A DNA stretch of 64,000 nucleotides from Perca fluviatilis (taxonomy: Eukaryota > Chordata > Actinopteri > Perciformes > Percidae): contig NC_053133.1 in the NCBI RefSeq assembly GCF_010015445.1, positions 23,641,922 through 23,705,921 of the forward strand, in the 5' to 3' direction. Under the pieces are notes generated by a model. The model saw only the letters and a list, made by a program, of their open reading frames with translations, made no database searches and was not told the origin of the DNA. How positions within the stretch are numbered: position 1 is the first letter of the stretch; each line of letters begins with the position of its first letter. The position numbers and the translations under genes are program-made. Of this stretch, positions 21,116 to 32,338 are shown piece by piece.

Positions 21116-23962
21116 TGTTATTAAACCTTTGAATAATCTATAAAAATGTTGCAAGAATATGAATTACAGCTGTGTGTCTTTCTCTGATGCCAGGACATGA
21201 ATTTTAATTTTGTAAATGTACTGCTTCAGTAGAAGAGATAAAATATAGGTAGTGTTGTAAATTGCTGATCACTGCTACATTATTTTTTTTTTATTTCTTG
21301 TGCATGCCCATAATGGGGCATGAGTGTGACACGTGAGTTCCCGAAATCAGGAAACGCCGCCTTGCAATTAATCTAGTCTGATGCTTGTGATTGCATTTTC
21401 TAATTATCATTCCAGCCTGCCCTTGAGTTTTAATAGCATTCTGGATATTAATCTTTGATGTGGTGGGCCTATTAAGCATTAGGCCAGTGTGTCTTTTCAG
21501 AATTCTTCCAAACACTCCATTAAAGGATGAGTGAGCTTGCTGAATCAATGCCAGATCCTATAGACTCTAGCTGAATTATCTCAACTCATTTGTCCTGTTA
21601 AATAGTGGAGTTTGTTAAAAAAAATACTTTATGATTAGATTAAGTTGTAGACAGCTTATATGGCTTGGCATTAAAAACAGAGATGTGAAGGGACCGAAAT
21701 GGTTGAGTATGCTTTTTAAAGTGTTGTCTAGGGTTGTTATTCTTAATCGTGGCTAAGACACATTCTGGCAAGAGCTCCGCTGTGCTCCAATTCTGTAATC
21801 TGCAAAATTATACATTCTTGTTTTGCTGAATAAGAATATCTTTGATCAGATATAAACTAGCTGTTCATCAGGATATTCTTCCCAGAAAAGCACAGCCTCG
21901 CACATTAGTCTGTATAAATCTGTAGGCACATGCATCCCAAAATTGAACACGCAGGCTTACCCACAAACATTAAAACTAAGCACTTTCATGGCTTCTCTGA
22001 CTTTAGTAGGACAATAAATATGTGCAGCAGAAGTCTAGTTTGCAAACCTTTTCAAGAGGTCTTGCATGCATAATAAATTGATAATCCTCTATACATGGGA
22101 GAATATGAACACCTACGTACACTGACCATCTGTGCTGTACAGACCGTTGCTTCAACTTTGGCCCAGTGAAAACATTCCACGCCGTTTGCATGGATTTAAT
22201 GTAAAATTGCCCTTTTAACCGTAAAGCTCCTGAATACGACATATATTCCCATTTAAAGCAAAGGACACATTTGTCTGAAGTAGTCGGTGGACTTCCGTCA
22301 TGAGTCACATTTTGATTAACATGTATTTCATGAAATGATCTTATAATATATTCCACATTCTTACAGTAGCATGCACCTCTAAATCCAAGCAAATCGAGAC
22401 ACACACAGAGATGCAGAGTTGCATAAGGGTGGGGCGACATGATTAAACATCTCCCATCCGAAACCAAAAATCAACCACATTTAAAACTGGCATTCAAAAC
22501 ACCATTTTGATTATAGCCGTATGTTGTTCTCTTGAGGAATTCAACAAGTGACTATATTGTGTGAGCACAGGCAGAGGTACATTAATTGGGTGTGGTAAAG
22601 ACAAAGAAGAGCAAAGGAGAGTTGCAAGGTCACAAAACCGGTGCCATGACCAGTCTTTGGTCATTTGTATGTGCACCGTTTATCCAATAACATCATTTAC
22701 GGCTGGCAAAATGCAGCGTTTTTTTTTCCAGCGACAAACTAACCACGTATGTGAGTTGGGTGCAAAGACTCTGGTGTTTTTGTGATCGGCACTTTGAGTA
22801 GCTCGAGTGATTTCTTGCTGGTATTGACAGAGCAGCACAGACGAATGTAAATCTAGCATCAGGGGCGTCGATGTACCAAGACGCAGCACCTGTACAAGCC
22901 TCCAATTGGTGGAGCCCTAGACCTTCCCAAGTCTGCCTCCACTGGCTGCAGTCTATGGCAAACCTCAGCAAGCTTTACTCATGTTTTGAAATCCTCTAAG
23001 CAATTTTGTGATACAGTGCACACTTCCTTGTTGAAAAGCCACTCTAAAAGTGAGGGAGGGCCTGTTTTTTTTCTTTTCTTGAAAAGGGTATGTTGACATT
23101 GAACATGTAACAAAGTCCACTCCATTATTTAAAATAATGCTTTCATTGAGATGGCTTTCAGAAGGGAGTATGCATTTTAACAAGGTAATAATAATCAATT
23201 AACCTACCCATATGTCTCGCTATAGATCTAGAGTATGTGAAGGAAAGGCTTTCCAGGTTAGCATAGCTAAACCACAAAAATAGTACACTCTGGCAAAAGA
23301 TATTGGAAGGATATTCAAATGCTGGGGTTTAATTAAAACTGACTAAAATGTCCGTATTAATACCATTAATTTGTCCAGAGAATAGCCCGATATCCGTCTC
23401 CCTGATCCCCGTTTCCTCACTAACGTATACAGTGTTTTCCAAAATGATGTTTTATCCTTTAAAGCTAGCTGTGTGAATGCTCATGAGAGCCTCTGTACAT
23501 GTGTGGGTGAATGGATTTCCACCTCCTTTTCATTTCTACACCGAAAGGTCACTTCATATCTGACAATAATTCAGGGAGCGCGTTAGTGGCTAATTTGCAC
23601 TAAACAGTAATGGCGTTACATGGATGACCCGGTGCACAGCACACTACTACACCCTAATATATCACTTTGGTGACTGTAAAGCTGTCGGTGTGTGAGGCAG
23701 CACACCCGAGGACTACGCGGTTAGAGAGAAGAGCGAAGAAGAGTAAGGGGTGGATTAAGTTTCGTGCTGTGGAGGATATGCACATGTACATACTCAGCAA
23801 CACTGTTGGCTGCTTTCGCTGCACCGCCCGAACACCATGATAAACACCTTCATGCGTTTTTAGAGATATGAATGGTACAGTGCCTCTCCATCAAATCTGC
23901 CCAGAGCACATCACCAGTATGATTCACGCTCACGGCATCTCAGCAGACAGACAAATGCGTCT

Positions 23963-23968
23963 GCACAC

Positions 23969-24012
<44 letters not shown>
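23963..24012 (+). repeat. (CA)n microsatellite
   Basis: About 24 CA units with one CG interruption. Confidence 0.95.
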
Positions 24013-24014
<2 letters not shown>

Positions 24015-24452
24015 AGAGAGAGCCTGGAATGGACACTTGGAACAGGTGCAAACGCATATGTACATATACTTGTATTCTTATATATATGCACATAGCCAAG
24101 CACATGCATCTACACACGTAGATAAGATGTATGGGCGTCCTCTATTGCACACTATGGATTCCGAAAACCACTTTGGATTGGGTTGACAAAGTCAGTACTA
24201 ATATTAAAAAAATTAAAATAAAAAAAAAGCACAGTCTGACAAACAATATAATGCTACAGAGTTGCACATATGCAGTGTTATTCCCGTGTGACAGGTTCAT
24301 ATTTTTTTTCTATTCATTTAAAGGGAATTAATATATGCTAAAAACACTTCCTAGTAGTAATGTTTAGGTTTGTTTTATCAGGCATCACTGATAAGCTTAA
24401 AGTTCAAATTTTTAACAAAAATCTACTGTGGTACTACCACGTCCATATTTTT

Positions 24453-24476
<24 letters not shown>
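24453..24476 (+). repeat. (TA)n microsatellite
   Basis: About 12 TA units between T-runs. Confidence 0.9.
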
Positions 24477-24484
<8 letters not shown>

Positions 24485-24760
24485 TTTTCCATTTCCAAGC
24501 ACACCTTGTACACAAATAGATTATAAAGACAGATTCAAGATTAGAGCATTAGACAGCAGATCTAAACATTCCCTGCTTCGGTCAATTTAGCTGTTTTCGA
24601 CCTCTTTGAAGTTGCAACACTTCTTTTCATGAGATGGCCACAGTGCTGCATTAGTCGGGCTTCGTCACAGCGCAACAAAAAAAAACAGATCATCCCCTGG
24701 AGTCTGGAAGCAGACAAAATATAAATATGTCCTTTAACATACACCAGAAAAAGCCCTTAC

Positions 24761-24943
24761 CTTTTTGAGTTTTACAGCTTAGCATCCATCTGTGTCACTG
24801 AGTGCACGGTGCTGTGTCCCTACTCCTTAGCAGTGCTTAGCGCTGGAGAATCTGACTCCTCACGGCAGTGCTTACATTCCAAGACTGACAACAGCACAGC
24901 TGGTGCGAATGTGTATGGGAGTGTGTGTGTGTCTGTGCAAGAG

Positions 24944-24982
<39 letters not shown>

Positions 24983-25190
24983 TCTTGCCTGCTTCCCTCA
25001 CTCGCTCTATGCTTCTCTCTTTCTCTCTGCCCTCCCTCGCTCCATTTCTTCCCCGCTCTCTGGCTTCTCTCCCTTTCCTCCTCTACACTTACTTTCTATC
25101 ATCGCTCTCTCTCTCTCTCTGTCTTTCTCTGTTTCTCCCTCCTCCCCCCCCCCTCTCTTCTTTCTATCCCCTCCTCTCTCTTTCTCTAGC
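24761..25190 (-). promoter_or_regulatory. Candidate non-coding first exon of the cadherin gene
   Basis: On the minus strand a consensus donor, AAAAAG/GTAAGG, lies at the 24761/24760 border. Upstream of it is non-coding sequence with little resemblance to transposons, then a GA-rich tract (pyrimidine-rich on the plus strand). The coding exon at 18882 has an upstream acceptor, so a separate leader exon is required and this donor would serve. The right-hand boundary is unknown. Inference only. Confidence 0.35.
24945..25190 (+). repeat. (GA)n tract followed by a long pyrimidine-rich tract
   Basis: A GA run at about 24948-24980 is followed by some 200 bases that are almost wholly C and T. Open frames across it translate to Ser/Leu/Pro-rich or Arg/Glu-rich low complexity. 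It could lie in the leader exon or promoter. Confidence 0.85.
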
Positions 25191-25265
25191 AGTGCATCAC
25201 TTCTGGCGGTGGATGTCACCGAGGCTGAGGCTGAGGCGACTTTGCCCCTGATTGGCTGCCATTCA
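25190..25265 (-). promoter_or_regulatory. Candidate promoter with CCAAT box
   Basis: On the minus strand GCAGCCAATCAGGGGC (about 25246-25261) contains a CCAAT box, followed by a GC-rich stretch and a GA tract. It sits upstream of the proposed leader exon. No TATA box is evident. Confidence 0.3.
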
Positions 25266-25651
25266 CAAGTTGGCGATAAAGAAAAGGGAGAGAGAAAACA
25301 GGAAGAAAAGCAAAGGGAAGGGAAAAAGTGGGGGTGGGGTAAAGGGAGAAAATAGTGCCCTTACATCCCAGTGAGCATCAGTTGACTGTGGAATGGAGAA
25401 ACAGGGGAGGTTAGAGAGGCTGAAGGCGAGGTTGGACACTGGGAAGGCGCAGTGTTTTCCCTTTTTTTTTTCATACTGTGAATGCATCCAGAAAGCTCTC
25501 TATAAGAGGCTGCGCTGAAAGCGACTGCTATGACGGATCGACCGTATGATGTTTGATGTCTAAAGCAATCTTCCCCATCTAATCTTCTTTCAATGACAAG
25601 TGGAATGAAGGAGAAAAAGGCCATAACTTGTAAATCAGCCACACAGCGAGG

Positions 25652-25663
25652 GGTGTGTGTGTG

Positions 25664-25698
<35 letters not shown>
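25652..25698 (+). repeat. (GT)n microsatellite
   Basis: About 22 GT units with one interruption. Confidence 0.95.
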
Positions 25699-26390
25699 GG
25701 TCTGTTCATCTTCATCTTCGTCTTTTACCCCGCTGACTTGGCCGGCAGTATGTGACAGGTGCACATGCAGTCCAGGCACTCTGTCATCTCATCTCATTAC
25801 ATGCTTCATGTCGGATGCATATCAATAGGTCTCAATATAGTACGTGCCTATTGAGTGATACAGCATTTTAATTCAACTGAAGGGAATGGAGTGGGGGCAT
25901 AATTTATCATGGAGATGCTGAGGGGTGAGACAGAGAGGGCCGGGCAGCGATGCGTCCTTAGATGCCGATATACGTCCCCGACATGTACCTCGAGCAGATA
26001 AACGGTCAGCGGAAGTGACTTTGAAATGCATGGGATGCCACTCAGAGCTCCACTGTTGATGAATAATTTAAGAAAAGCAGCAGTTACACTGGCCAACCTC
26101 ATCTGAGCTCAAGTTTTATCTCTCAATATCACTGTGAATAGATTATCAGCTCAAGCTCTCTGCACCAGATAAACAAAAATGCAAACAGGCCAAACTAATT
26201 AACATCCAAACAAGCGGGCGAGGTAGCCTCCCTCTGATACCAAGCCAAGTCCTCACACTCCATAATTCGCTCCCTCTTTGTGTTCATGGTGCTGGGAGAT
26301 TAAGAAGTAGGTGTGCGTTTCTATTTTTCTTCTTCATGTGTGCATGTGTTGGCTTGTGTTGTGTTGTTTGTATGTATGACGGGTGTGAAT

Positions 26391-26424
26391 GTTTGTTTGT
26401 TTGTTTGTTTGTTTGTTTGTTTGT
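26391..26424 (+). repeat. (GTTT)n microsatellite
   Basis: About eight GTTT units. Confidence 0.95.
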
Positions 26425-27755
26425 GTGTGTTTGGTGTTCCTTACTAACAAGCCACTGGAAAAAAAATAAAAAAACAGGCTAATTTGTACATCTCTGCATA
26501 GAATTAGTATTAATTTACCTGCTATCTATACCCCTGGGACATTTATAACTCTGTTGTTACGCAGCCCAAACAACTCTGTGCAAACATCAGAAAACGAGAA
26601 CAAGCATTGTACGCAACCGTATCAGGAAATATATAGAAACATTTTATCTTCCAGAGCCACCATTCTCAAATACTTTATACACGCAAAAATTCAAATCTTT
26701 CTCATTTTTATTTCACACGCTTTCCAGGCAAACAATTTCCAAATTCCCATTGCTTTCGTGCTACCCTTGTGATGAGGACTCCATTACATTAAATCAAAGT
26801 TTTCCAGGCTGAGGAAACAGCTTCCTTAAGTAAGGGTGTCTCCTGATCCTCTCCCAATTCTGTGTGTCGGCTCCCATCAGCATCACTTTCTTGCTGCACT
26901 TGTATTCACCTCCACAGTCCTAGCTGCTGCTGATTAGCTCTCTGATTTCCCTTGCCTTCTCAAAGGAACGCTCAAGTGCGGATGTCTGCCCACTGTTTGC
27001 TGTGCTAGCATAACAACCGCAGGTGCTGACAGGTTATTGATATAGCACTCTGTATGGCAATGACAAGGCCACATTAGCTGAGCAATGAAAACTCAAATCC
27101 TGTCTCCTGTTGCTGCTTTTAGCATCGTACGCAGCCACACGATCCCTTACAAACTAACACAGGGTGTACAGGTAGGCATACAAAAAATGAACATGTTTTT
27201 AGCTAGAAGCCATCATCAGCGTCATCACTTACGCTGATGATGGTTTTTAGCTGTAAGCTTGTTTTTGCCTATATTACGCAAGAAGACTACTTATCTGTGA
27301 GTGCCAGAGTTTCATTGGTTATAGATCGCATGGTGAAAATATGTCAATCTTTCAAAGGATGGTCATTCACTTTGCTAAATAAACCACATTGCAAAGAAAA
27401 GCAGCACAGTATGGTTTATTTAAGTCAATATTCCTTTACAGAAATACTTAGCTGCCATGTGTGCAGCTGTGCATTGTGGTTTTGGGGTTGGCTTCATCTC
27501 TGACAGCATTGTTTGCAGTGAGAACTGTATAGCGTTGGAATAGCTGAATCAAATAGATTGGCTGTCAGTCGGAAAAAAAAGAAAGGGGAAAAAAAAGTTT
27601 TGTCAAGGCCAGAACTGAGCGAGGAAATACTTTAGCTTTCAAAAATACAGCTAGTACCAAAGTGACCTTTGCTTGTTTCTAGGGGATTCTTAATTGTTGT
27701 TGAGTACACTGGGTATTTCAATTCCTCCCATTTCATAGCTGCAGGAACACTTTAA

Positions 27756-28422
27756 AGTGTCCATATTATGAAAAAAAACTATTTTTCTGGGATTTGTGTT
27801 GTTATTTTGTGTCTCTGGTGCTTCCACACGCATACAAACTTGGAAAAAATACCATCCATGCTGTTTTGAGTGAGATACAGGTTTCTGAATGTATCCTGCC
27901 TTCAGTCTCCGTATCAGCTGGTCAAAATCGGCAGGGCCGTCTACATCATCGGCCGAAACATTTGGCTAACCACTTTAGCTCTTATCGCATCCGCTATCGG
28001 TTTCTCCAACTTCGGTCAGTACAGGGCAGGATTAGCCGAGAGACTTCTTCTAAATGAGGACGCACTTCCAACTTTGCGTGGAATACCTGCAGACGAAGGA
28101 CATGTCAGTAGTTCTATAGTGTTGTAGCAGTGTTTTCGCCATTGAGAACAAGGTGGCTAACCGCTAGCAGCGCTAGCTTCCAGCTAGTAGTCCTTACCTA
28201 GCTACTGCGCATGTGCGACTCCCAACAAAGATGGGATAGAAGTGAGATGCCTCACTCTGTAGCGAAAACAGAGAGCTCAACACACAGGGTGAAAAGAGGA
28301 GCTGCAGCAATGTGCAGTACAACAAAAATATGGTGTTTTTTGAAAATTAAACCATGGAAACCTATTCTGGTATAACCTCAAAATACAATTATGAACCTGA
28401 AAATGAGCAGAATATGGGCACT
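27756..28422 (-). mobile_element. TTAA-flanked MITE, family 1, copy 2 (inverted)
   Basis: Flanked by TTAA at 27752-27755 and 28423-28426. The right half is the reverse complement of the left half of the element at 7174 (shared CTGCGCATGTGCGACTCCCAA and GGTGAAAAGAGGAGCTGCAG parts). The other half (27760-28140) is unrelated to copies 1 and 3, so this is a different subfamily of 667 bp. Confidence 0.88.
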
Positions 28423-28459
28423 TTAACAAAACCGTTGCTTCAGTAGAAAACACAGCAGT

Positions 28460-28668
28460 ACTTTAATAATGCCACGTTTTCTCCCTAAAAGGGAGTTTTT
28501 CCTCACCACTGTCACACTAAATGCTTGCTCTTGGGGGGAATTACTGGAATTGTTGGGTCTTTGTAAATTATAGAGTGTGGACTAGACCTACGCTATCTGT
28601 AAAGTGTCTTGAGATAACTCTTGTTATGATTTGATACTATAAATAAAATTGAATTGAAGTTAATTGTT
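28460..28668 (+). repeat. Retroelement-derived repeat with conserved tail
   Basis: It contains TCTCCCTAAAAGGGAGTTTT, AGTGTCTTGAGATAACTC and ends AATAAAATTGAATTGAA. The same tail occurs inverted at about 54966. It is widespread in fish as far as I recall; the exact family is not assigned. Confidence 0.7.
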
Positions 28669-29744
28669 TGATGGCGCTCCATCTTTTTCAGAAGATTGTC
28701 AGTGGTGCGGGGCTGTTATATAGGGAATCCTTTCTCTCTGATTACATATTGTGGAGCACGTAAACACCATACCCTATACCACCGTTTGATTCAGCATTTG
28801 ATCTAGATTTCTCAGCAGTTTTCCCGCTGATAAAGGTGAAGAAATGTCATCGAAAACCGAGACTTGCTCAGTGTGTCTTCGTCCACATCAAAGGTGTCAG
28901 GCATTGGCCAGTACCTGTACCCTTCTCTTCATAAGACTTTCGTAAAATTACTCCATACTGTAATTACACCCCCAAGGTTGGCAGAATTGGAGGGTAGAGT
29001 CTGATCCATTATGACTTACATTTGCATACATTTTACAGATTTACTGCAGCTGAGGCTCTTACCCCAGACCAACTAACACTGGGTGAGATGGTACAGGGTA
29101 AGGTTCAGGTCCTCACTCAAGGACACTTTGACAGTTCACACGTCTGTTAATGGACACATGTTGGCTATTACAGGGACTGAACCTGTGAACATATTGGTTC
29201 TACATTATGATCACTGGCCCAGCCTGGAGCTTGAGCAATGCTTTCTTTTTTTTTTTTTTTTTTTTAAATGAAAGGTTATTCAGAAGTCATCTGCATTTCT
29301 TATTCTGATTAGTATTTCATTATGCACCTGGGCTTTGATTTATAAAAAAAAGGGGGAAGTTCAAGGCCCAATTCAATAAATTGCAAATTCTCTTTAGCTT
29401 AGTTATTCTTCACTAACTTCACAGACATTGCTGTATTTTTCCAGATTTATTTTAAACCCTATAGTTGCTCGCTGCTATGCTCTCCAGTTAGTGAATCTTT
29501 CATTATTGCATTGGATAAAACTTTATTTATTTTTTTTTTAAATCTAGGTTAGCCGCCAACAAAAACGACCCTTTACATGTTTCTATTTTTGAGCATCTGT
29601 TCTGTACGGCTGCAATCTTACCTACATTAATATATTATTGTGTTCCAGTGACCAAATTAATTAATTTCAGCCAAATGTGTGATTACAAATAGTGTGCTTG
29701 TGTTTGTAGGCTAAATAAAACCAACTGACAAATATTGTTTAAAT
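28669..29744. other. Intergenic, no gene seen
   Basis: Only a poly-T run near 29245-29265 and AT-rich sequence. Nothing codes. Confidence 0.5.
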
Positions 29745-30426
29745 TAGTGTTGTCAGTTAAAGGCGTTATTAACGGCGTTAAGGCAAACCCATTTTAACGG
29801 CGTCAGTTTTTTTATTGTGAGATTAACGTTCTTTTTTGGCCTAGCAAACTTTGTAGTTTTTTTCACAAGCTGTTGCAACAACTAGTAACGTTAGAAAAAC
29901 TACAACACCACACTGGATCTAGATAGACCGGAAACAAAACAACATGCACGCTGCACACACTTGTTTGGGCTTGCGAGCCGGCCAAAGAGTAGTAGGCTAA
30001 CGTTACGTTTTGAGTGGATGGTGAGCGCGAGACGCCAAAATAGATGGCAATAAGATTCTGAATTGAAAGTTTACTTTTTAAAACGTTGGCAAATGGTTCC
30101 ATTGACAAGACCAAAGTGATCTGCGTGTTTTGTCGTTGTGAACTGAGCTATCATCGCAGCACGTCCAGTCTGAAATACCACTTGATGGCCGAGCACACAG
30201 CTGATGCAAATTCTCCGCCCCCTCATCAAAGCCAGGCAACAAAAGCACAAAGCAAGCTGATCCATGTTTCCATGTTGATAAGAGCATTAAAATGAGAAAC
30301 AATAATTGGACAAAAAGAAATCAAGGGACATTTAGAATAGATAAAAAGGTGTGATTAATTGCAAGTTAACTATGACATTAATGCAATTAATCGCGATTTA
30401 AATATTTTAATCGTTTGACAGCACTA
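29745..30426 (+). mobile_element. hAT-derived element with a relic BED zinc finger
   Basis: The ends are TAGTGTTGTCAG and, complemented, TAGTGCTGTCAA. A perfect 8-bp duplication, GTTTAAAT, lies at 29737-29744 and 30427-30434. The subterminal GCGTTATTAACGGCGTTAA and AATTAATCGCGATTTAAAT sequences are typical of a common fish hAT group. Only the N-terminal part of the transposase remains (see 30086). Confidence 0.95.
30086..30295 (+). pseudogene. Relic BED-type zinc finger from a hAT transposase
   Basis: A 69-codon open stretch, without a true ATG at its start, encodes KVICVFC, CELSYHRS and LKYHLMAEH. This gives the C-x2-C ... H-x4-H spacing of a BED finger, the DNA-binding domain at the N terminus of hAT transposases and ZBED proteins. 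The catalytic hAT and dimerisation domains are absent and the reading frame shifts just upstream. It is a deletion derivative, not a host gene. Confidence 0.8.
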
Positions 30427-30764
30427 GTTTAAATATAATGTAACTCAGAGCAATTGATTTAAGTTCACACAATGTGTCTCATGTTACTTTTGGAGGAAAC
30501 TTCCATTACTGGTGTGCCCAAATCCCCACTAATGTACAGTGACAATCGTGTGGAGTGAGGTGGTGTGTAGGAAGAAGTGCTTGATGACGGTTTCACAAGA
30601 AAAGCCCTGAGGATGCTCCTGTCCCAGCCAAAGTGATGACACTTCACTCAGACTGTGAACACTTACTCATGGAAGTGCTCAGCAGGCGGTACATCTGCTT
30701 TTATTGACTAAATTGCCACTATCATAAAAGATTTCACAGTCCAATCCCTACTCGCAGGCATTAA

Positions 30765-31737
30765 AGGAGAATTCCGGCCAATTTTTACGTTAATCTTGAT
30801 CGCTATAGATACGCGAGTACTTTCGATAGAAAAAAACCCGACCCGAATCAGTGCAGGTAACACGGAGAAGCTGCAGCTACATACTCAACCCAGTCTAACG
30901 GCAGTTCGTGTAAATGTACACGTTATTCTTAATCTATTGAACGTGTTCACGGAAACGTTTTTCTCGTTTTTTTCGTGTAAATATACACGTTTTTCTCGAC
31001 CGAGGCGCCCGGGGAAAGGACGCCGGGAGGCGGCCTCATGAGGTGTTACACGCCGGCCGGGAGGCGCCCGGGGAAAGGACGCCTGGAGGCGGCCTCATGA
31101 GGCGCCACACGCCGGCCGGGAGGCGCCCGGGGAAAGGACGCCGGGAGGCGGCCTCATGAGGTGCCACACGCCGGCCGGGAGGCGCCCGGGGAAAGGATGC
31201 CTGGAGGTGGCCTCATGAGGTGCCACACGCCGGCCGGGAGGCCGGGAGGCGCCCGGGGAAAGGACGCCTTGATGATTATCACAGATGCCTGGCTGAATAC
31301 ACTCACCGGACGGCAGCTAGCAGCTAACGGCTAACAGCTATCTGGCTGTACACACTCACCGGAGGGCAGCTAGCAGCTAACAGCTACTACCGTACTACTG
31401 TTTTTTTTTAGGGGGGAATACACTTCAAGACGTGACATGACCTGTCCTCTGGAGGACATAGCCACACCACCACCACTGAAAATGCATCTTGTTGACACAT
31501 AAGGGCCCTGTTCATGTGGCACAGACATATTAATTGCATTTTGTGTCTATTAAGAGGCACAAAGGCACTCTAAAACTTGCACCGAGCACTGCCGTTTTAG
31601 CTCAGGGGACGCTTGTAGTACCTAGCTGCAGCTTCTCCATGTTACCTGCACTGATTCGGGTCGGGGTTTTATCTATCGAAAGTACTCGCGTAGCTATAGC
31701 GATCAAGATTAATGTAAAAATTGGCCGGAATTCTCCT
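30765..31737 (+). mobile_element. TTAA-flanked element, family 2, with long inverted ends and internal minisatellite
   Basis: TTAA at 30761-30764 and 31738-31741. The inverted ends start AGGAGAATTCCGGCCAATTT and extend about 140 bp, including TACGCGAGTACTTTCGATAG and the GTTACCTGCACTGATTCGGG complement. The centre holds a GC-rich 59-bp tandem array. No transposase. Confidence 0.92.
31002..31268 (+). repeat. 59-bp minisatellite, four full units plus a partial one
   Basis: Units begin GAGGCGCCCGGGGAAAGGA at 31002, 31061, 31120, 31179 and 31246 (an 8-bp insertion precedes the last). Each contains GGCCTCATGAGG. GC content far exceeds the surroundings. It lies inside the TTAA element at 30765-31737. 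Confidence 0.95.
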
Positions 31738-31741
31738 TTAA

Positions 31742-32334
31742 CCAGAGTTTGTAGTGCAGCGCTCAGCTGGTGAAATAATTTATTTATTACTATAGAAATA
31801 AGTATGCTAAGTGTCTGTTTGCGTAATATCGCTTAATTGTAATGCATTTTTACATCATATTTTTTTCTCTTCAAAACAATAACATGTAGTTGAAGCTAAC
31901 AGAATGTAAGTAACAATACGATTTTGGCAATGTTATGACTTCCCATATGCAACATACTTCATGTCAAAAATGTATTGAGAAAAATGTGATTATACATACT
32001 GGCTATTACTACAAATATGTTCTGTACTAGAAAATGCTGTCATTTAAACTGTGAGAATCAATAGTAAAACTCTTATTCTGCTAGTTCACTGAAGCACTCA
32101 ATGCAAAAAAATGAGTTGGCATGAACATACAGTACCTTGCCATGACAACCATTGTCATTGCAAGAGAAAATAAAATGGCTCCCTGTCTGAATACACAAAT
32201 CAGATTTTGTGTACAAGGTCATCCTAAAAAACTGTTCTGTGAACATACCGCAGCAAAAGAAGCAGACTGAGAATGGAAAAAGAATTGAGTTAAGGCATTT
32301 AAAAAAAAAAAAAAAAAAAAAATGTACATCTACT
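31742..32334. other. Intergenic, no gene seen
   Basis: AT-rich sequence ending in a poly-A run of about 22 at 32300-32322, just before the next TTAA element. Confidence 0.5.
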
Positions 32335-32338
32335 TTAA

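Larger units (their letters stand above)
19224..24760 (-). other. Probable leader intron of the cadherin gene
   Basis: The stretch lies between the leader donor and the exon 2 acceptor proposed here. It holds an L2-like LINE tail near 21.05 kb, a (CA)n tract at 23963-24012 and a (TA)n tract at 24453-24476. No coding exon or RNA gene was recognised. Confidence 0.4.
25266..27755. other. Upstream flank of the cadherin gene, no gene seen
   Basis: The stretch holds (GT)n at 25652-25698, (GTTT)n at 26391-26424 and a 13-bp hairpin at 27210-27243. AT-rich sequence at 25.84-26.22 kb contains neat homeobox-type cores such as ACTAATTAAC but no repeat signature. No open frame is convincing. Confidence 0.5.

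Noticed and set aside
22003..22467. 154-codon open frame on the minus strand
   Set aside because: It is the longest unexplained frame but has Cys/His-scattered composition, no family motif, no splice or promoter context, and lies in the presumed leader intron. A chance frame is more likely.
24903..25355. Overlapping plus-strand frames of 108 to 150 codons
   Set aside because: They are translations of a GA/CT simple-sequence tract in several frames and have no complexity.
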